In this document: one piece after another, positions 1 through 7,688 of the stretch | Layout of the letters: each line of letters starts with the position of its first letter | Position numbering within the stretch: position 1 is the first letter of the stretch | Source of the DNA: JACPAB01 sp964366725 | GTDB taxonomy: Bacteria > Patescibacteriota > Minisyncoccia > 2-02-FULL-40-12 > GWA2-44-9 | Length of the DNA: 14,858 bases | Direction of reading: 5' to 3' | Assembly: GCA_964366725.1 (NCBI GenBank) | Contig: CAYIUL010000011.1 | Coordinates: 1-14,858, forward strand | Program-made: the position numbers and the translations under genes | The notes under the pieces: model-generated | Told to the model about the DNA's origin: nothing | The model's input: the letters and a program-made list of their open reading frames with translations, nothing else | Database searches by the model: none

Positions 1-17
1 ATTCGTTCAGTTTCCGC

Positions 18-46
18 TCGAAAAAAGTTCGCGCAAAGTGTATAAT
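18..46 (+). promoter_or_regulatory. Possible promoter upstream of recG
   Basis: A perfect -10 hexamer TATAAT lies at 41-46 with TCGAAA (4 of 6 matches to TTGACA) at 18-23, giving a 17-nt spacer. Transcription would start near position 53, just before the palindrome at 61-88. It is the only good -10 box ahead of recG. The window starts too close to tell whether these bases also end an upstream gene. Confidence 0.4.
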
Positions 47-60
47 TACAGCACAGAGAA

Positions 61-88
61 CAAAACAGCCTTAATTAAGGCTGTTTTG
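61..88. terminator. 28-nt perfect palindrome, bidirectional terminator or attenuator
   Basis: The two arms (61-74 and 75-88) are exact reverse complements: CAAAACAGCC, a TTAATTAA centre, then GGCTGTTTTG. A-rich and T-rich flanks make it terminator-like on both strands. It lies between the TATAAT box and recG, so it is either the terminator of a gene left of the window or an attenuator-like hairpin in the recG leader. Confidence 0.5.
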
Positions 89-135
89 TTGTGAACTTTC
101 AAATCCTCCAAGCGAATGTTAAAATAATTGCCGAA

Positions 136-2238
136 ATGGATTTATTCCTGCCTATAGAAAAACTTAAGAACGTGGGGGCGCGCAACCTGCCGCGGCTCAA
201 CAAGTTGGGGATCAAAACCCTGAAAGACCTCCTTTGGCACTTCCCTGTCCGTTACGAGGATTACACCCGTCTCGTTCCAATCATAGACGTGCAGGCCGGA
301 GAAAAAGTCAACATCCAGGGAGAAGGACTGAAAATAGTCAACAAACGGCTTTTTCCGAGAAGGATGTTTGTCACCCAAGCGCTCATAAAAGACGAGTCCG
401 GAGCGATGAATGCCGTTTGGTTCAACCAACCCTATATCGCCAACTCTTTACAGGAAGGGACGTTCGTAAGCTTGGCCGGAAAAGCGAACCTCGACAAGCA
501 CGGCCTTTACCTTTCGAGTCCGACTTATGAGAAGATCGATGAATCGGATTTCGAAATAAAAAAGACGAACCTGACCCACACGGGCGGGTTGATACCGATA
601 TATCCCGAGACCGACGGCATAACTTCCAAATACCTGCGGTTCCTGATCAAGCCGCTCTTGAAAAACATTGCGATACCTGAGCTCCTGCCGGAACCGTTGC
701 TTCAAAAATATAATTTTCCCGCGCTTCAGGAAGCGCTCCTTAAGATCCATTACCCCTTGAGTTTGGACGAAGCCGACAGAGCCAAAGAGCGCCTGGCATT
801 CGACGACCTGCTTATGTTCCAGCTGAAAGCCGTGCTCGAGAGAAGAAAAATAAACCAGTTGAAGTCGGCTCCCGTAAAATTCGATCAGGAGTTCATTCAG
901 AATTTCGTGTCCAAACTACCTTTCAAGCTTACCAAAGACCAAAAGATAGCGGCTTGGGAAATATTGAAAGACCTCCAAAAGAAATACCCCATGAACCGCT
1001 TGCTTGAAGGCGACGTGGGCAGCGGCAAGACCGTCGTGGCCCTTATGGGAGCGCTTCAAGTCGCCAAGGCCGGATATCAGAGCGTGTTTATGGCTCCCAC
1101 GGAAATTCTTGCCCGACAGCATTACCAAACGATTTCGTATCTTGTTGGAAATACGATCAAGATTGCCCTTCTGACATCTTCGACCGAAGAAAAAACCGAA
1201 GTTAAAAAAGCGATAGCCGAAGGAGAAGCCGACATTGTTATCGGCACCCACGCCGTCATACAAAAGGACGTTAAGTTCAAAAATCTTGCTCTGGTAATAT
1301 TGGACGAGCAACACAGATTTGGCGTAGCGCAGAGAGCTGCTTTGGTAAAAAACCAGGAGATAGTCCCCCACCTTCTTTCCATGACCGCAACGCCCATACC
1401 AAGAACGCTGGCGCTGACCGTTTACGGCGACCTGGACATTTCGATAATCAAAGAAAAGCCGAAGGGCAGACAAAAGATAGTCACAAAAGTCGTCTCACCG
1501 GCAAAAAGAAGAGCGGCATACCAATTCATACGGAATGAGGTGAACTCGGGCCGGCAGGTATTCGTAATTTGTCCCAGAATTGAGCTCGCTGACCCAGCCA
1601 AAGAGATCAGGGGCAAGAATGGCCAATCCAAGATGAATATCCTATGGGCCGAAGCAAAAGCCGTTCAGGAAGAATATAAAAAGCTTTCGGAAGATATATT
1701 CCCCGACCTGAAAGTCGGTATGCTTCACGGCAAAATGAAACCAAAAGAGAAAAATGAAATAATGAATAACTTCAAAAACGGGAAGATCTCTATCCTTGTT
1801 TCGACCTCGGTCATCGAGGTTGGAGTGGACATTCCCAACGCCACGATAATGATGGTCGAGAACGCGGAGCATTTCGGCCTGGCCCAGCTGCATCAATTCA
1901 GAGGCAGGGTCGGCCGCGGAGAACATCAGTCATATTGCCTCCTGCTTTCTTCGACGGCAGACACAACAACAAACAAACGCCTTAAAGCGCTGACCGAGTG
2001 CGATGATGGATTCGAACTGGCGGAAAAAGATATGCTTATCCGCGGACCAGGAGAATTTTTCGGAGTTAAGCAGTCCGGAATACCCGATTTGGCCATGGCC
2101 TCGCTGGCTAACGTCGAACTCATCAAAAAAGCCCGGCTTGAGGCCCGGCTTATCTTGAAAGAGGATCCTTCAATGAATAACTATCCCCCATTAAGAGAAC
2201 GTCTTGAACAATTCCAAAAGCTTACCCATTTCGAATAA
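136..2238 (+). CDS. recG: ATP-dependent DNA helicase RecG
   Basis: RecG is the superfamily 2 double-stranded DNA translocase that remodels stalled replication forks and branch-migrates Holliday junctions. The 700-residue product is close to the E. coli length of 693. The N-terminus has the family's PIxxLxxVG, LGIxTLxDLLWHFPxRYED signature and an OB-fold wedge domain (about 1-230). Helicase motifs follow: Walker A GDVGSGKT at 292-299, DEQH box at 390-393, SMTATPIPRT soon after, motif V STSVIEVGVDIP, and motif VI QFRGRVGRG at 587-595. A GTG at 91 opens the same frame, but it abuts the palindrome, and RecG proteins normally begin just before the PIxxL motif, so ATG 136 is preferred. No clear Shine-Dalgarno is visible. 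The gene is convergent with the glycosyltransferase gene; its stop is followed directly by the structured region. Confidence 0.97.
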   Translation: MDLFLPIEKLKNVGARNLPRLNKLGIKTLKDLLWHFPVRYEDYTRLVPIIDVQAGEKVNIQGEGLKIVNKRLFPRRMFVTQALIKDESGAMNAVWFNQPYIANSLQEGTFVSLAGKANLDKHGLYLSSPTYEKIDESDFEIKKTNLTHTGGLIPIYPETDGITSKYLRFLIKPLLKNIAIPELLPEPLLQKYNFPALQEALLKIHYPLSLDEADRAKERLAFDDLLMFQLKAVLERRKINQLKSAPVKFDQEFIQNFVSKLPFKLTKDQKIAAWEILKDLQKKYPMNRLLEGDVGSGKTVVALMGALQVAKAGYQSVFMAPTEILARQHYQTISYLVGNTIKIALLTSSTEEKTEVKKAIAEGEADIVIGTHAVIQKDVKFKNLALVILDEQHRFGVAQRAALVKNQEIVPHLLSMTATPIPRTLALTVYGDLDISIIKEKPKGRQKIVTKVVSPAKRRAAYQFIRNEVNSGRQVFVICPRIELADPAKEIRGKNGQSKMNILWAEAKAVQEEYKKLSEDIFPDLKVGMLHGKMKPKEKNEIMNNFKNGKISILVSTSVIEVGVDIPNATIMMVENAEHFGLAQLHQFRGRVGRGEHQSYCLLLSSTADTTTNKRLKALTECDDGFELAEKDMLIRGPGEFFGVKQSGIPDLAMASLANVELIKKARLEARLILKEDPSMNNYPPLRERLEQFQKLTHFE

Positions 2239-2240
2239 TC

Positions 2241-2451
2241 GCTCACCCCTCCCATTTCCGACCTGTTGCCTGCGCCTTCGGTCTCCTTCGGACAAATGCT
2301 CAAATTAGATCTCAATATTGCTTAATAAATCTTAGCATCCGTTCCTCCTCTTCGAGGATTTTCCGGCTAAGATTTATTAAATAAGCAAATTATCAGTTAA
2401 TTTGAGCATTGTGTTACCCTCGGAGGCAAACGGTCGGTAATTGGGAGGGGT
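2241..2451. ncRNA. Long nested hairpin, candidate structured RNA (5' domain)
   Basis: No gene is visible between recG and the glycosyltransferase gene (2239-2627). The first half folds on itself through a chain of complementary blocks: 2245-2254 with 2442-2451 (10 bp), 2258-2263 with 2432-2437, 2266-2271 with 2424-2429, 2295-2307 with 2398-2410 (13 bp), 2318-2321 with 2385-2388, 2322-2336 with 2366-2380 (15 bp), and a tip 2346-2350 with 2354-2358. All of these are Watson-Crick pairs in the order of one long hairpin with bulges. Two CTTCGG blocks (2276-2281, 2286-2291) lie in a bulge. The strand is undetermined because no promoter or T-tract was found. Signature sequences of RNase P RNA, tmRNA, SRP RNA, 5S rRNA and group I or II introns were looked for and not seen. 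It could be a DNA repeat rather than an RNA. Confidence 0.5.
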
Positions 2452-2488
2452 TTCGCTTAGACAACCACGGGAGTCAGGACTACCCACG

Positions 2489-2631
2489 AATTACCACAGT
2501 AATTATTAAGTTAACCGGCGAAGGGCACACCGGAGATAAAAGCTCATCGCAGGTCCAGACCCGACGAACGTATGTGAAGTCGGGGCTAATCGGACCGAGC
2601 AGATTTAGCGAGGATGTGCCGAGCCGGTTAA
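2489..2631. ncRNA. Second structured domain of the candidate RNA
   Basis: This stretch continues the structured region. A local hairpin AATTAC-CACA-GTAATT spans 2489-2504. A closing helix pairs 2511-2519 (TTAACCGGC) with 2623-2631, extended by 2524-2528 (GGCAC) with 2616-2620. Inside are 2542-2545 with 2597-2600, 2552-2556 (GGTCC) with 2592-2596, and 2560-2565 (CCCGAC) with 2579-2584, capped by a 13-nt loop. The outer helix runs into the last codons of the glycosyltransferase gene (stop at 2628-2630). Whether it belongs to the same molecule as the hairpin at 2241-2451 is unknown. Confidence 0.45.
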
Positions 2632-4202
2632 AAATAATCAACTGTTTTGTGTCGCACCTTTGGCGTCACCCAGAATCCAAGATACTTTCCGAGCATCAAC
2701 CTGGTCTGGGCGTCCAATGCGGGCAGGGAGCCCAAGAAGATGGTCGTGACCGGAAACAACACCCACTGCGCCGCCATCCAAAAATATTTGAACCTGCCGT
2801 ATTTTGGAGGCCTCGGAGGCAATAGGATTATAGAAAGAACCGCCGACGATATAAGCCCCAACATTGAAAGCGTCATTATCAACCTGGTCAGATACGGCAA
2901 ATTGAAAGACAGGACGGTTTGGTTGAACTCCGACCCTCCCAGAAATATCGGAAGCCAGCCCAAAGCGAAAATTATGATGGCGTTAGTGGCCCAGGAATGA
3001 TTGCCTTCGGTGACCATGAATCCGTAGTGCCACTTTTTTCTTAAGGACATGGCTTTGTTCTTAATGAATCCGAACAAAAAATACGGTATGTTCTCCGCGC
3101 CGTATGCCCAGCGTCTTTGCTGCTTGTAGATGTTCTTCAAGGTGGTCCAGACACTCGGAGCGACATTGGCATCCATAGATACGGGATAGTAAAGCGGGAC
3201 GACCCGATAGTCGCCGTCATAACGGAGGAAGCATTGCCAGAAGATCCTCGAGTCCTCGGAAACCATGTTCTTCTGCCAGAAGCCGACGTCAACCAATGCC
3301 CGCCACGTCATTGAGTGGGAAGAAAAAGTCGTGGCCGTCTCATGTTTTTCCTGTTTGATGGTGTGCCAGAATGTAGCGGAGAAAGCCACTACTCTGGCGA
3401 TCGACGGCGCTTCCCAAATGTTGTTTACATACAAAGGTATGGGCTGGTATGAGGCCCTCAAAGGATTGTCGGATGTAAGAAAAGCATGAGTCAGCGCTCC
3501 GAAATATTCCGGTGAGACGACGGTGTCCACGTCGAAATTAGATACAAGTATGTGATCGTAAGAAATGCCGCGCGGATCAATGATATTTTCTTTGGCGAAT
3601 TTTGCTCCATAAGCGGTATTCGAACCCTTGCCTCGCATCTCTCCCGGCAGGCCGTCGGGATGTTTGACAACGGCAAATTCGTAAAAAAGGTTTTTATATG
3701 TCTTCTCGATCTCCTTCGCCATATTTTCCGTTTCAACTCCCGCCCTTTCTTCCCAGGACAGAGTAACGGCCATTTTGGACTTAGGATAATTGGTCTTGAG
3801 CAGGCCCTCGATACACCCGGATACCACCGAGTAATCCTCTTTATATACGGGGATGAATACGAAGTGGTAGACGTCCTGCCACGACTTGATGGTTCTTAGC
3901 CGGTAGCCGGCAACCGGCAGTTTTTCCAGACGTTCAAGCCAGTTTATTTTTAAATTCTGTTTCAACTTGTTATAGGAAGCCCTTAAGTGCAGGGAAAGAT
4001 ATATTGTCTTCGTGAGCCAGTAGACATCGAAGGCGATTATGAATATGGAGGTAAAAACGGGAGCAGTCGCCGATAAAATTACCACCAAAAATAAAGTTGA
4101 CCAAGCCAAAAGTCCGGGCAGAGTTTCCAGCGCCCGGTAGATCCGTTTTGAGCCCGGATCTTTAAGATCCGAAGCCCGGCCTATGTGGAGGTAATCCTGC
4201 AT
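2628..4202 (-). CDS. Membrane glycosyltransferase, GT2 family, processive (cellulose/hyaluronan synthase-like)
   Basis: The 524-residue product looks like an inner-membrane GT2 enzyme that polymerises a sugar from a nucleotide-sugar donor. Two hydrophobic N-terminal segments (about 28-47 and 49-72) precede a cytoplasmic GT-A domain that starts with FIPVYKED at 116-123. The metal-binding DVD is at 224-226, the catalytic-type SED at 315-317, and QQRRW (the QxxRW motif typical of processive synthases) at 361-365. Three or more hydrophobic segments follow (about 395-500). The substrate cannot be read from sequence. The gene stands alone after the Clp gene terminator and has its own likely promoter; no Shine-Dalgarno is evident before the ATG. 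Its 3' end overlaps the outer helix of the structured region by a few bases. The fold is sure; the polymer made (exopolysaccharide, glycan primer or other) is unknown. Confidence 0.88.
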   Translation of the reverse strand: MQDYLHIGRASDLKDPGSKRIYRALETLPGLLAWSTLFLVVILSATAPVFTSIFIIAFDVYWLTKTIYLSLHLRASYNKLKQNLKINWLERLEKLPVAGYRLRTIKSWQDVYHFVFIPVYKEDYSVVSGCIEGLLKTNYPKSKMAVTLSWEERAGVETENMAKEIEKTYKNLFYEFAVVKHPDGLPGEMRGKGSNTAYGAKFAKENIIDPRGISYDHILVSNFDVDTVVSPEYFGALTHAFLTSDNPLRASYQPIPLYVNNIWEAPSIARVVAFSATFWHTIKQEKHETATTFSSHSMTWRALVDVGFWQKNMVSEDSRIFWQCFLRYDGDYRVVPLYYPVSMDANVAPSVWTTLKNIYKQQRRWAYGAENIPYFLFGFIKNKAMSLRKKWHYGFMVTEGNHSWATNAIIIFALGWLPIFLGGSEFNQTVLSFNLPYLTRLIMTLSMLGLISSAVLSIILLPPRPPKYGRFKYFWMAAQWVLFPVTTIFLGSLPALDAQTRLMLGKYLGFWVTPKVRHKTVDYF

Positions 4203-4214
4203 ACGATAAGAATA

Positions 4215-4243
4215 ATCTTATTCTAATTTCAACGTTTTTTCAA
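4215..4243 (-). promoter_or_regulatory. Promoter of the glycosyltransferase gene
   Basis: On the - strand TTGAAA (4243-4238) and TAAGAT (4220-4215) are separated by 17 nt, and the start codon lies 12 nt beyond the -10 box. The terminator of the upstream Clp gene lies immediately before it, which supports an independent transcription unit. Confidence 0.5.
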
Positions 4244-4257
4244 GAAAAACCTAAAAC

Positions 4258-4279
4258 AAAAACCCTGTTAGGGTTTTTT
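4258..4279 (-). terminator. Intrinsic terminator after the Clp ATPase gene
   Basis: A 9-bp stem AAAAACCCT / AGGGTTTTT with a 3-nt loop overlaps the stop codon of the Clp gene (4268-4270). Read on the - strand, the stem is followed by GTTTTTGTTTTAG. It separates the Clp gene from the glycosyltransferase gene. Confidence 0.7.
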
Positions 4280-5681
4280 GAACTTGAATATGGCAACTCT
4301 CTTATAGTCGTCCGTATAGACGCCGAATTCCGATATTTTCCTCTCTATCTTGCCGGTTAATTCTGCCAGTATCTTTTGGCTTTCGGACCTCGATCTGGCC
4401 GAAAATTCCAGTTTTCCGGCTGTAACATCAATCAAGACGTCGTCGCCGACAACCACTCCGCCTTCTTCTGCTGGCTTTTGTATCAGTGCGATTAGATTTT
4501 CTTCTACCCTTTTCAAAAAGGCCCCTTCGGCTGCCCTCATCCCAAAGGCCTTGTTCTGGGAATCAAACGACTCGTCCACCAGAAGTTCCCTCGCCCTTTC
4601 GGTAATGGTCAGAGAGATCGGGAAAGTCCCGGTTAAGCGCGCCGTGAAATTAGGTATAACGATCCGGTCAAGGCCTTCCTTGATATCGCTTCTGGCCAGC
4701 GGAGAGAAAACGATGATATTTTCCTTGCCGATCCTGCCCAGAAATTCCGGGGAGAAAAACTTCTCCATCTGTCCCAGCGCGGTTTTATATATCCGCTGTT
4801 CGAGGTCGTTATCCGAAACGGCTGACGGCGCAAAACCGATGCCCGAATTCCGGAGCATTCTTTTGATCTGCCTTTGGGCGAGATTGGAGGTATAGAAGAT
4901 CAAAGCATTATGGAAAAATACCTGGTTATTCCCGTCTTTGGTGGTTCCGTTGAGGGTTAGGTTCGCCTTATCGTGAACCTGAAGAAGAAGATCGAATAAT
5001 GACTTGCTGGCCTTTTCGATCTCGTCAAAAAGGACTATCGCCGGATAACCCGCCGGTTTGTAGTTGTTTTTTTGGGTCAGATCAGCATACATCCTGCTCA
5101 AAAAAAACAATTCCTTTTTTATTTCAATCAGCTCGGGAGAAAGTTTTTCACTTGCCGCCGCTTTGGCTCCATGCTTAATGTCGTTCTTCTCTTCGAATTC
5201 TTTTGCCTGCGCCTGAAGGGCTTCGATCCTGTCATTGAGTTCCTGAATGCGGTCGGCCACTTCGGGATCGGTCTGCTCGGTTAAATATCCCCAGTAGTCG
5301 AGCCGTCTTTGGCTCAGCCAGGGCTCGTTATTATAGCCCACATACCCGGGCGGTGCGCCGATGAGGCGGGATATTTCGTGGCGCTCCTGAAGTTCGGAAC
5401 AGTCGATCTTGACCATCGCGTCGTACGAACCGAACAGCAGATAAGCAAGGACCTCGACCAGCCGGGTTTTACCGACCCCGGTCGGGCCCAGATACATGAA
5501 GCTCCCCTGCCGGCTTCCTGTGGTTACGCAGCCGCCCATCCAAACTGTTGGCGTACAGAAGCTTCCTGACCAGATGGTCAATGGCCCTGTCCTGGCTGAC
5601 CATTAGCTCTCGAAAGGCCTTTTTTAAACCCTCCTCGGACTTGCCCGGCTTTTTAGGATCAAGTCGGATCCTTTCAGCCAT
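4268..5681 (-). CDS. Single-AAA Clp-type ATPase (ClpA/ClpC/ClpB D2-like), one-base frameshift
   Basis: This is an AAA+ unfoldase resembling the second ATPase module of ClpA/ClpB. The ATG at 5681 follows AAGGAG. The frame breaks at a run of four G (5504-5507 on the + strand); removing one G joins RKPAG to SFMYLGPTGVGKT, matching the family pattern RPxGSFxFLGPTGVGKT, and gives about 470 residues. In corrected numbering: Walker A 65-72, pore loop GYVG 112-115, Walker B IVLFDE 215-220, sensor TSN 264-266, IGF 281-283, arginine finger GRIG near 316, and sensor-2 GMR near the C-terminus. About 75 extra charged, coiled-coil-like residues lie between pore loop and Walker B. There is no N-domain or D1 module. 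The IGF sits where ClpA has its ClpP-binding IGL, which suggests a ClpP partner. It follows holA by 29 nt, probably in the same operon. Confidence 0.85.
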
Positions 5682-5710
5682 GCTTGCTCCTTGTTAACGA
5701 TCAAGTGGCT

Positions 5711-6568
5711 TTATATTATCACAAATTCAAAAAGAGTATCCACCAGATTTAAGGCGCCGTCCTTGGAAAGGACATCCATCTCCAACAGCTTGCCAAAATT
5801 CGTCTTTAATTCTTCCAAAGAAAATCTGCCGGCGCGACTGCGAAAACCGTAAGCCATCATAGCCATAAGGTAATAGGGGTCTCTTCCGTTCTTAATTTCC
5901 CGGTAAAGAAGTTCGTAGCTCTTGGCCCTGTTTTTGGAGACAATGGCGTCGACCAGGTTGAAAATATTCAAATCAACTTGAGCGGTCACCAGAAGCTCTA
6001 TGTCCTCCGATGTGACGGCTCCTTTTTGTCTATGGTTGGCGAGTTTGTCTACTTCGTTGGCCAGACGAAAGCTCTCGTTTCCAGCCAGTCCGATGAGCTT
6101 TTTAGCCCCAGAATTGTCGATAGAGCAATTTCGTAAAGCAAATTCCGAACGGATCCAATTTACTAATTTCACGCCGTCCAAATATTCAAAATCCCTTACG
6201 GTCGTTGACGTTGAAGCCAAACTTTTGAACAACTCCTTGTTTATCTTTTCAAGTTCTTTCCGAGGAGCCGGCTCTACGATCATTACAACCCCATTGTTTT
6301 TATCCGTACCGTGTTCGGATAAGAGTTTTTTGACCCACAGCGACAGGTCTTTCGACGCAAAAACATTTCGGGCAATAATAAGTTTGGCCTCTTCAAATAA
6401 AGATGCCGTCTTAAGCGAGTCCTCGAACCTGCTTTTTTGTTCGTTATCGGACAAGTCAAAAGAAAATAAGTTCAGATAATCGGGATATTTTTTCTTATAG
6501 CCGGCCACGACTTGCTCTATCCCCCTTTTGAGCCGATACCCGTCCTGCCCGTATAAAAATATGGTCAT
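5711..6568 (-). CDS. holA: DNA polymerase III subunit delta (clamp loader)
   Basis: HolA opens the sliding clamp as part of the clamp-loader complex. The 285-residue product starts with TIFLYGQDGYRLKRGIEQ, the usual delta N-terminus (IxLYGxDxxxx), and keeps the middle and C-terminal patterns LANEVDKLAN, FNLVDAIVSKN and GRDPYYLMAMMAYGFRSRAG. It is shorter than E. coli delta (343 residues), mainly at the C-terminus, which ends abruptly at FEFVII. It begins 12 nt after the stop of the DUF3048 gene and lies 29 nt before the Clp gene, so the three are likely co-transcribed. No strong Shine-Dalgarno is seen. The assignment rests on overall pattern, since the family has few invariant residues. Confidence 0.85.
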   Translation of the reverse strand: MTIFLYGQDGYRLKRGIEQVVAGYKKKYPDYLNLFSFDLSDNEQKSRFEDSLKTASLFEEAKLIIARNVFASKDLSLWVKKLLSEHGTDKNNGVVMIVEPAPRKELEKINKELFKSLASTSTTVRDFEYLDGVKLVNWIRSEFALRNCSIDNSGAKKLIGLAGNESFRLANEVDKLANHRQKGAVTSEDIELLVTAQVDLNIFNLVDAIVSKNRAKSYELLYREIKNGRDPYYLMAMMAYGFRSRAGRFSLEELKTNFGKLLEMDVLSKDGALNLVDTLFEFVII

Positions 6569-6580
6569 AATTTTACGCTT

Positions 6581-7582
6581 TTAACTTACCACTATCTCGA
6601 CCCAGATCTTTCCGGGCACAAGTTTTATCTCCTGGCCGTTGGTGTCGTAAAAATACAACTTTGAAGATGTTTGGGAAGGGTCTTTCTTCCATTGACCGCT
6701 CATGTTTGAGCCGTTCTGGTAAATGACGGCCTCTCCTTCCCCGACGACATCCACCTTGATGTAATCTTTGCTCAATACGCGCGATGACGTTTTCATTATC
6801 ACTACAGTATCGGCCCGGACCTGTTCTCCGGAATTAGCGTCTCTTTCCTGCGAGCCGCCCCGGGACCGCAGATACGAGTTTGTCTGTTCGTCATACTGCC
6901 AAGTGGCCTGGTATTGGCCCGGGTAAGCGACCTCTATCGTGGAGACGATACTCGAAAGATTTCTTTTAACTTCGTCTTTGCCGTGAGCATATCCTTGAAA
7001 GGTGTCTTTCGACCCGTAGCCCAACGCCTCGGCCTTAGCCAAAAGAAGGCCAATAGAGGAAAAGCCGTTGTGGGGACGAGGCATGGAATTCTTTCTGTAA
7101 AATACCGTGCCTTCATATTTCATGGCATCGATATTGTTTATGATACCGCTGTCGAGTTTGTTCAAGGCCTCTTTTTCGCCTCCCCAATGGGCATATATGG
7201 AGCCAAGCGACGCGGCTAAAGGAATGAAGTCCTCCCTTGCCGAACGGATAGAGCCGATCTCCTTGGGGTCCTCGCACTGGAAAACGGCCAAAAAACGGGT
7301 GATGCCGTTGGGTGTAACAGGCATCTCGAACACGATATCCGCCTGGCCGATGCCCGCCAACGGCCGGGTTTCCGGGTCTCCGGCCATCATCACAGCCAAA
7401 GGCCTGCGACCGGCGTTGGCGCACTCAAGGCCGCTGATAGAACTCTTTAACCCGGACTGGGCCTGCCAGGGATTCAAACCGGTGACGGTTATCTCCTTGT
7501 TCCACCAGACAAAAAAAGAAACAATAAAAATCAGCGCTACAGAGCCGGTTAGTATTAAAATTTTGTTTAAGTTGAATTTCAT
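6581..7582 (-). CDS. DUF3048 domain protein (YerB-like), membrane anchored
   Basis: The 333-residue protein has one N-terminal hydrophobic segment (about 8-27) after a basic start, so it is probably anchored with its bulk outside the membrane. The body matches DUF3048, the family of Bacillus YerB: RPLAVMMAG (60-68), GIGQADIVFE (77-86), GITRFLAVF (93-101), IGSIRSAREDFI (109-120) and AHWGG, then a second domain ending in WVEIVVS. There is no lipobox cysteine near the hydrophobic segment, unlike the YerB lipoprotein. The molecular function of the family is not established. The gene follows fpg after a 103-nt repeat-rich spacer and precedes holA by 12 nt. The family call is strong; a role in the cell envelope is only an inference. 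Confidence 0.88.
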   Translation of the reverse strand: MKFNLNKILILTGSVALIFIVSFFVWWNKEITVTGLNPWQAQSGLKSSISGLECANAGRRPLAVMMAGDPETRPLAGIGQADIVFEMPVTPNGITRFLAVFQCEDPKEIGSIRSAREDFIPLAASLGSIYAHWGGEKEALNKLDSGIINNIDAMKYEGTVFYRKNSMPRPHNGFSSIGLLLAKAEALGYGSKDTFQGYAHGKDEVKRNLSSIVSTIEVAYPGQYQATWQYDEQTNSYLRSRGGSQERDANSGEQVRADTVVIMKTSSRVLSKDYIKVDVVGEGEAVIYQNGSNMSGQWKKDPSQTSSKLYFYDTNGQEIKLVPGKIWVEIVVS

Positions 7583-7688
7583 AACTCTAAAATTCGAAAT
7601 CCAAATATCGAGGTTCGAAACAAATTCTAAATTCGAATTTTCAAAATTAGATATTGTTTCGGATTTAGGATTTAGTGCTTCGGATTTA
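7583..7688. repeat. AT-rich degenerate repeat spacer (TTCGAA/TTCGGATTTA type)
   Basis: The spacer between fpg and the DUF3048 gene is made of variants of one short motif. AAATTCGAAAT lies at 7590-7600, the perfect palindrome AAATTCGAATTT at 7629-7640, and TTCGGATTTA twice (7658-7667 and 7679-7688). The last copy supplies the fpg stop codon (7686-7688). No promoter or terminator stands out. Similar low-complexity spacers are, from memory, common in Parcubacteria. Confidence 0.6.

Noticed and set aside
91..135. GTG at 91 as recG start
   Set aside because: It touches the palindrome with no ribosome binding site, and the added 15 residues are not part of the RecG pattern; ATG 136 fits the family start.
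916..1473. 185-codon - strand frame inside recG
   Set aside because: It is antisense to the conserved helicase core and its translation shows no domain.
2239..2631. RNase P RNA, tmRNA, SRP RNA, 5S rRNA, group I or group II intron in the intergenic region
   Set aside because: I looked on both strands for GAGGAAAGTCC, the tmRNA tag and TTCGA arm, the SRP tetraloop region, the group I GACTA/TAGTC pair and the group II domain V hairpin. None is present in convincing form. A covariance search could still find a divergent member.
2409..2825. 138-codon + strand reading frame
   Set aside because: It overlaps the structured region and the antisense of the glycosyltransferase gene, and its translation has no recognisable domain or ribosome binding site.
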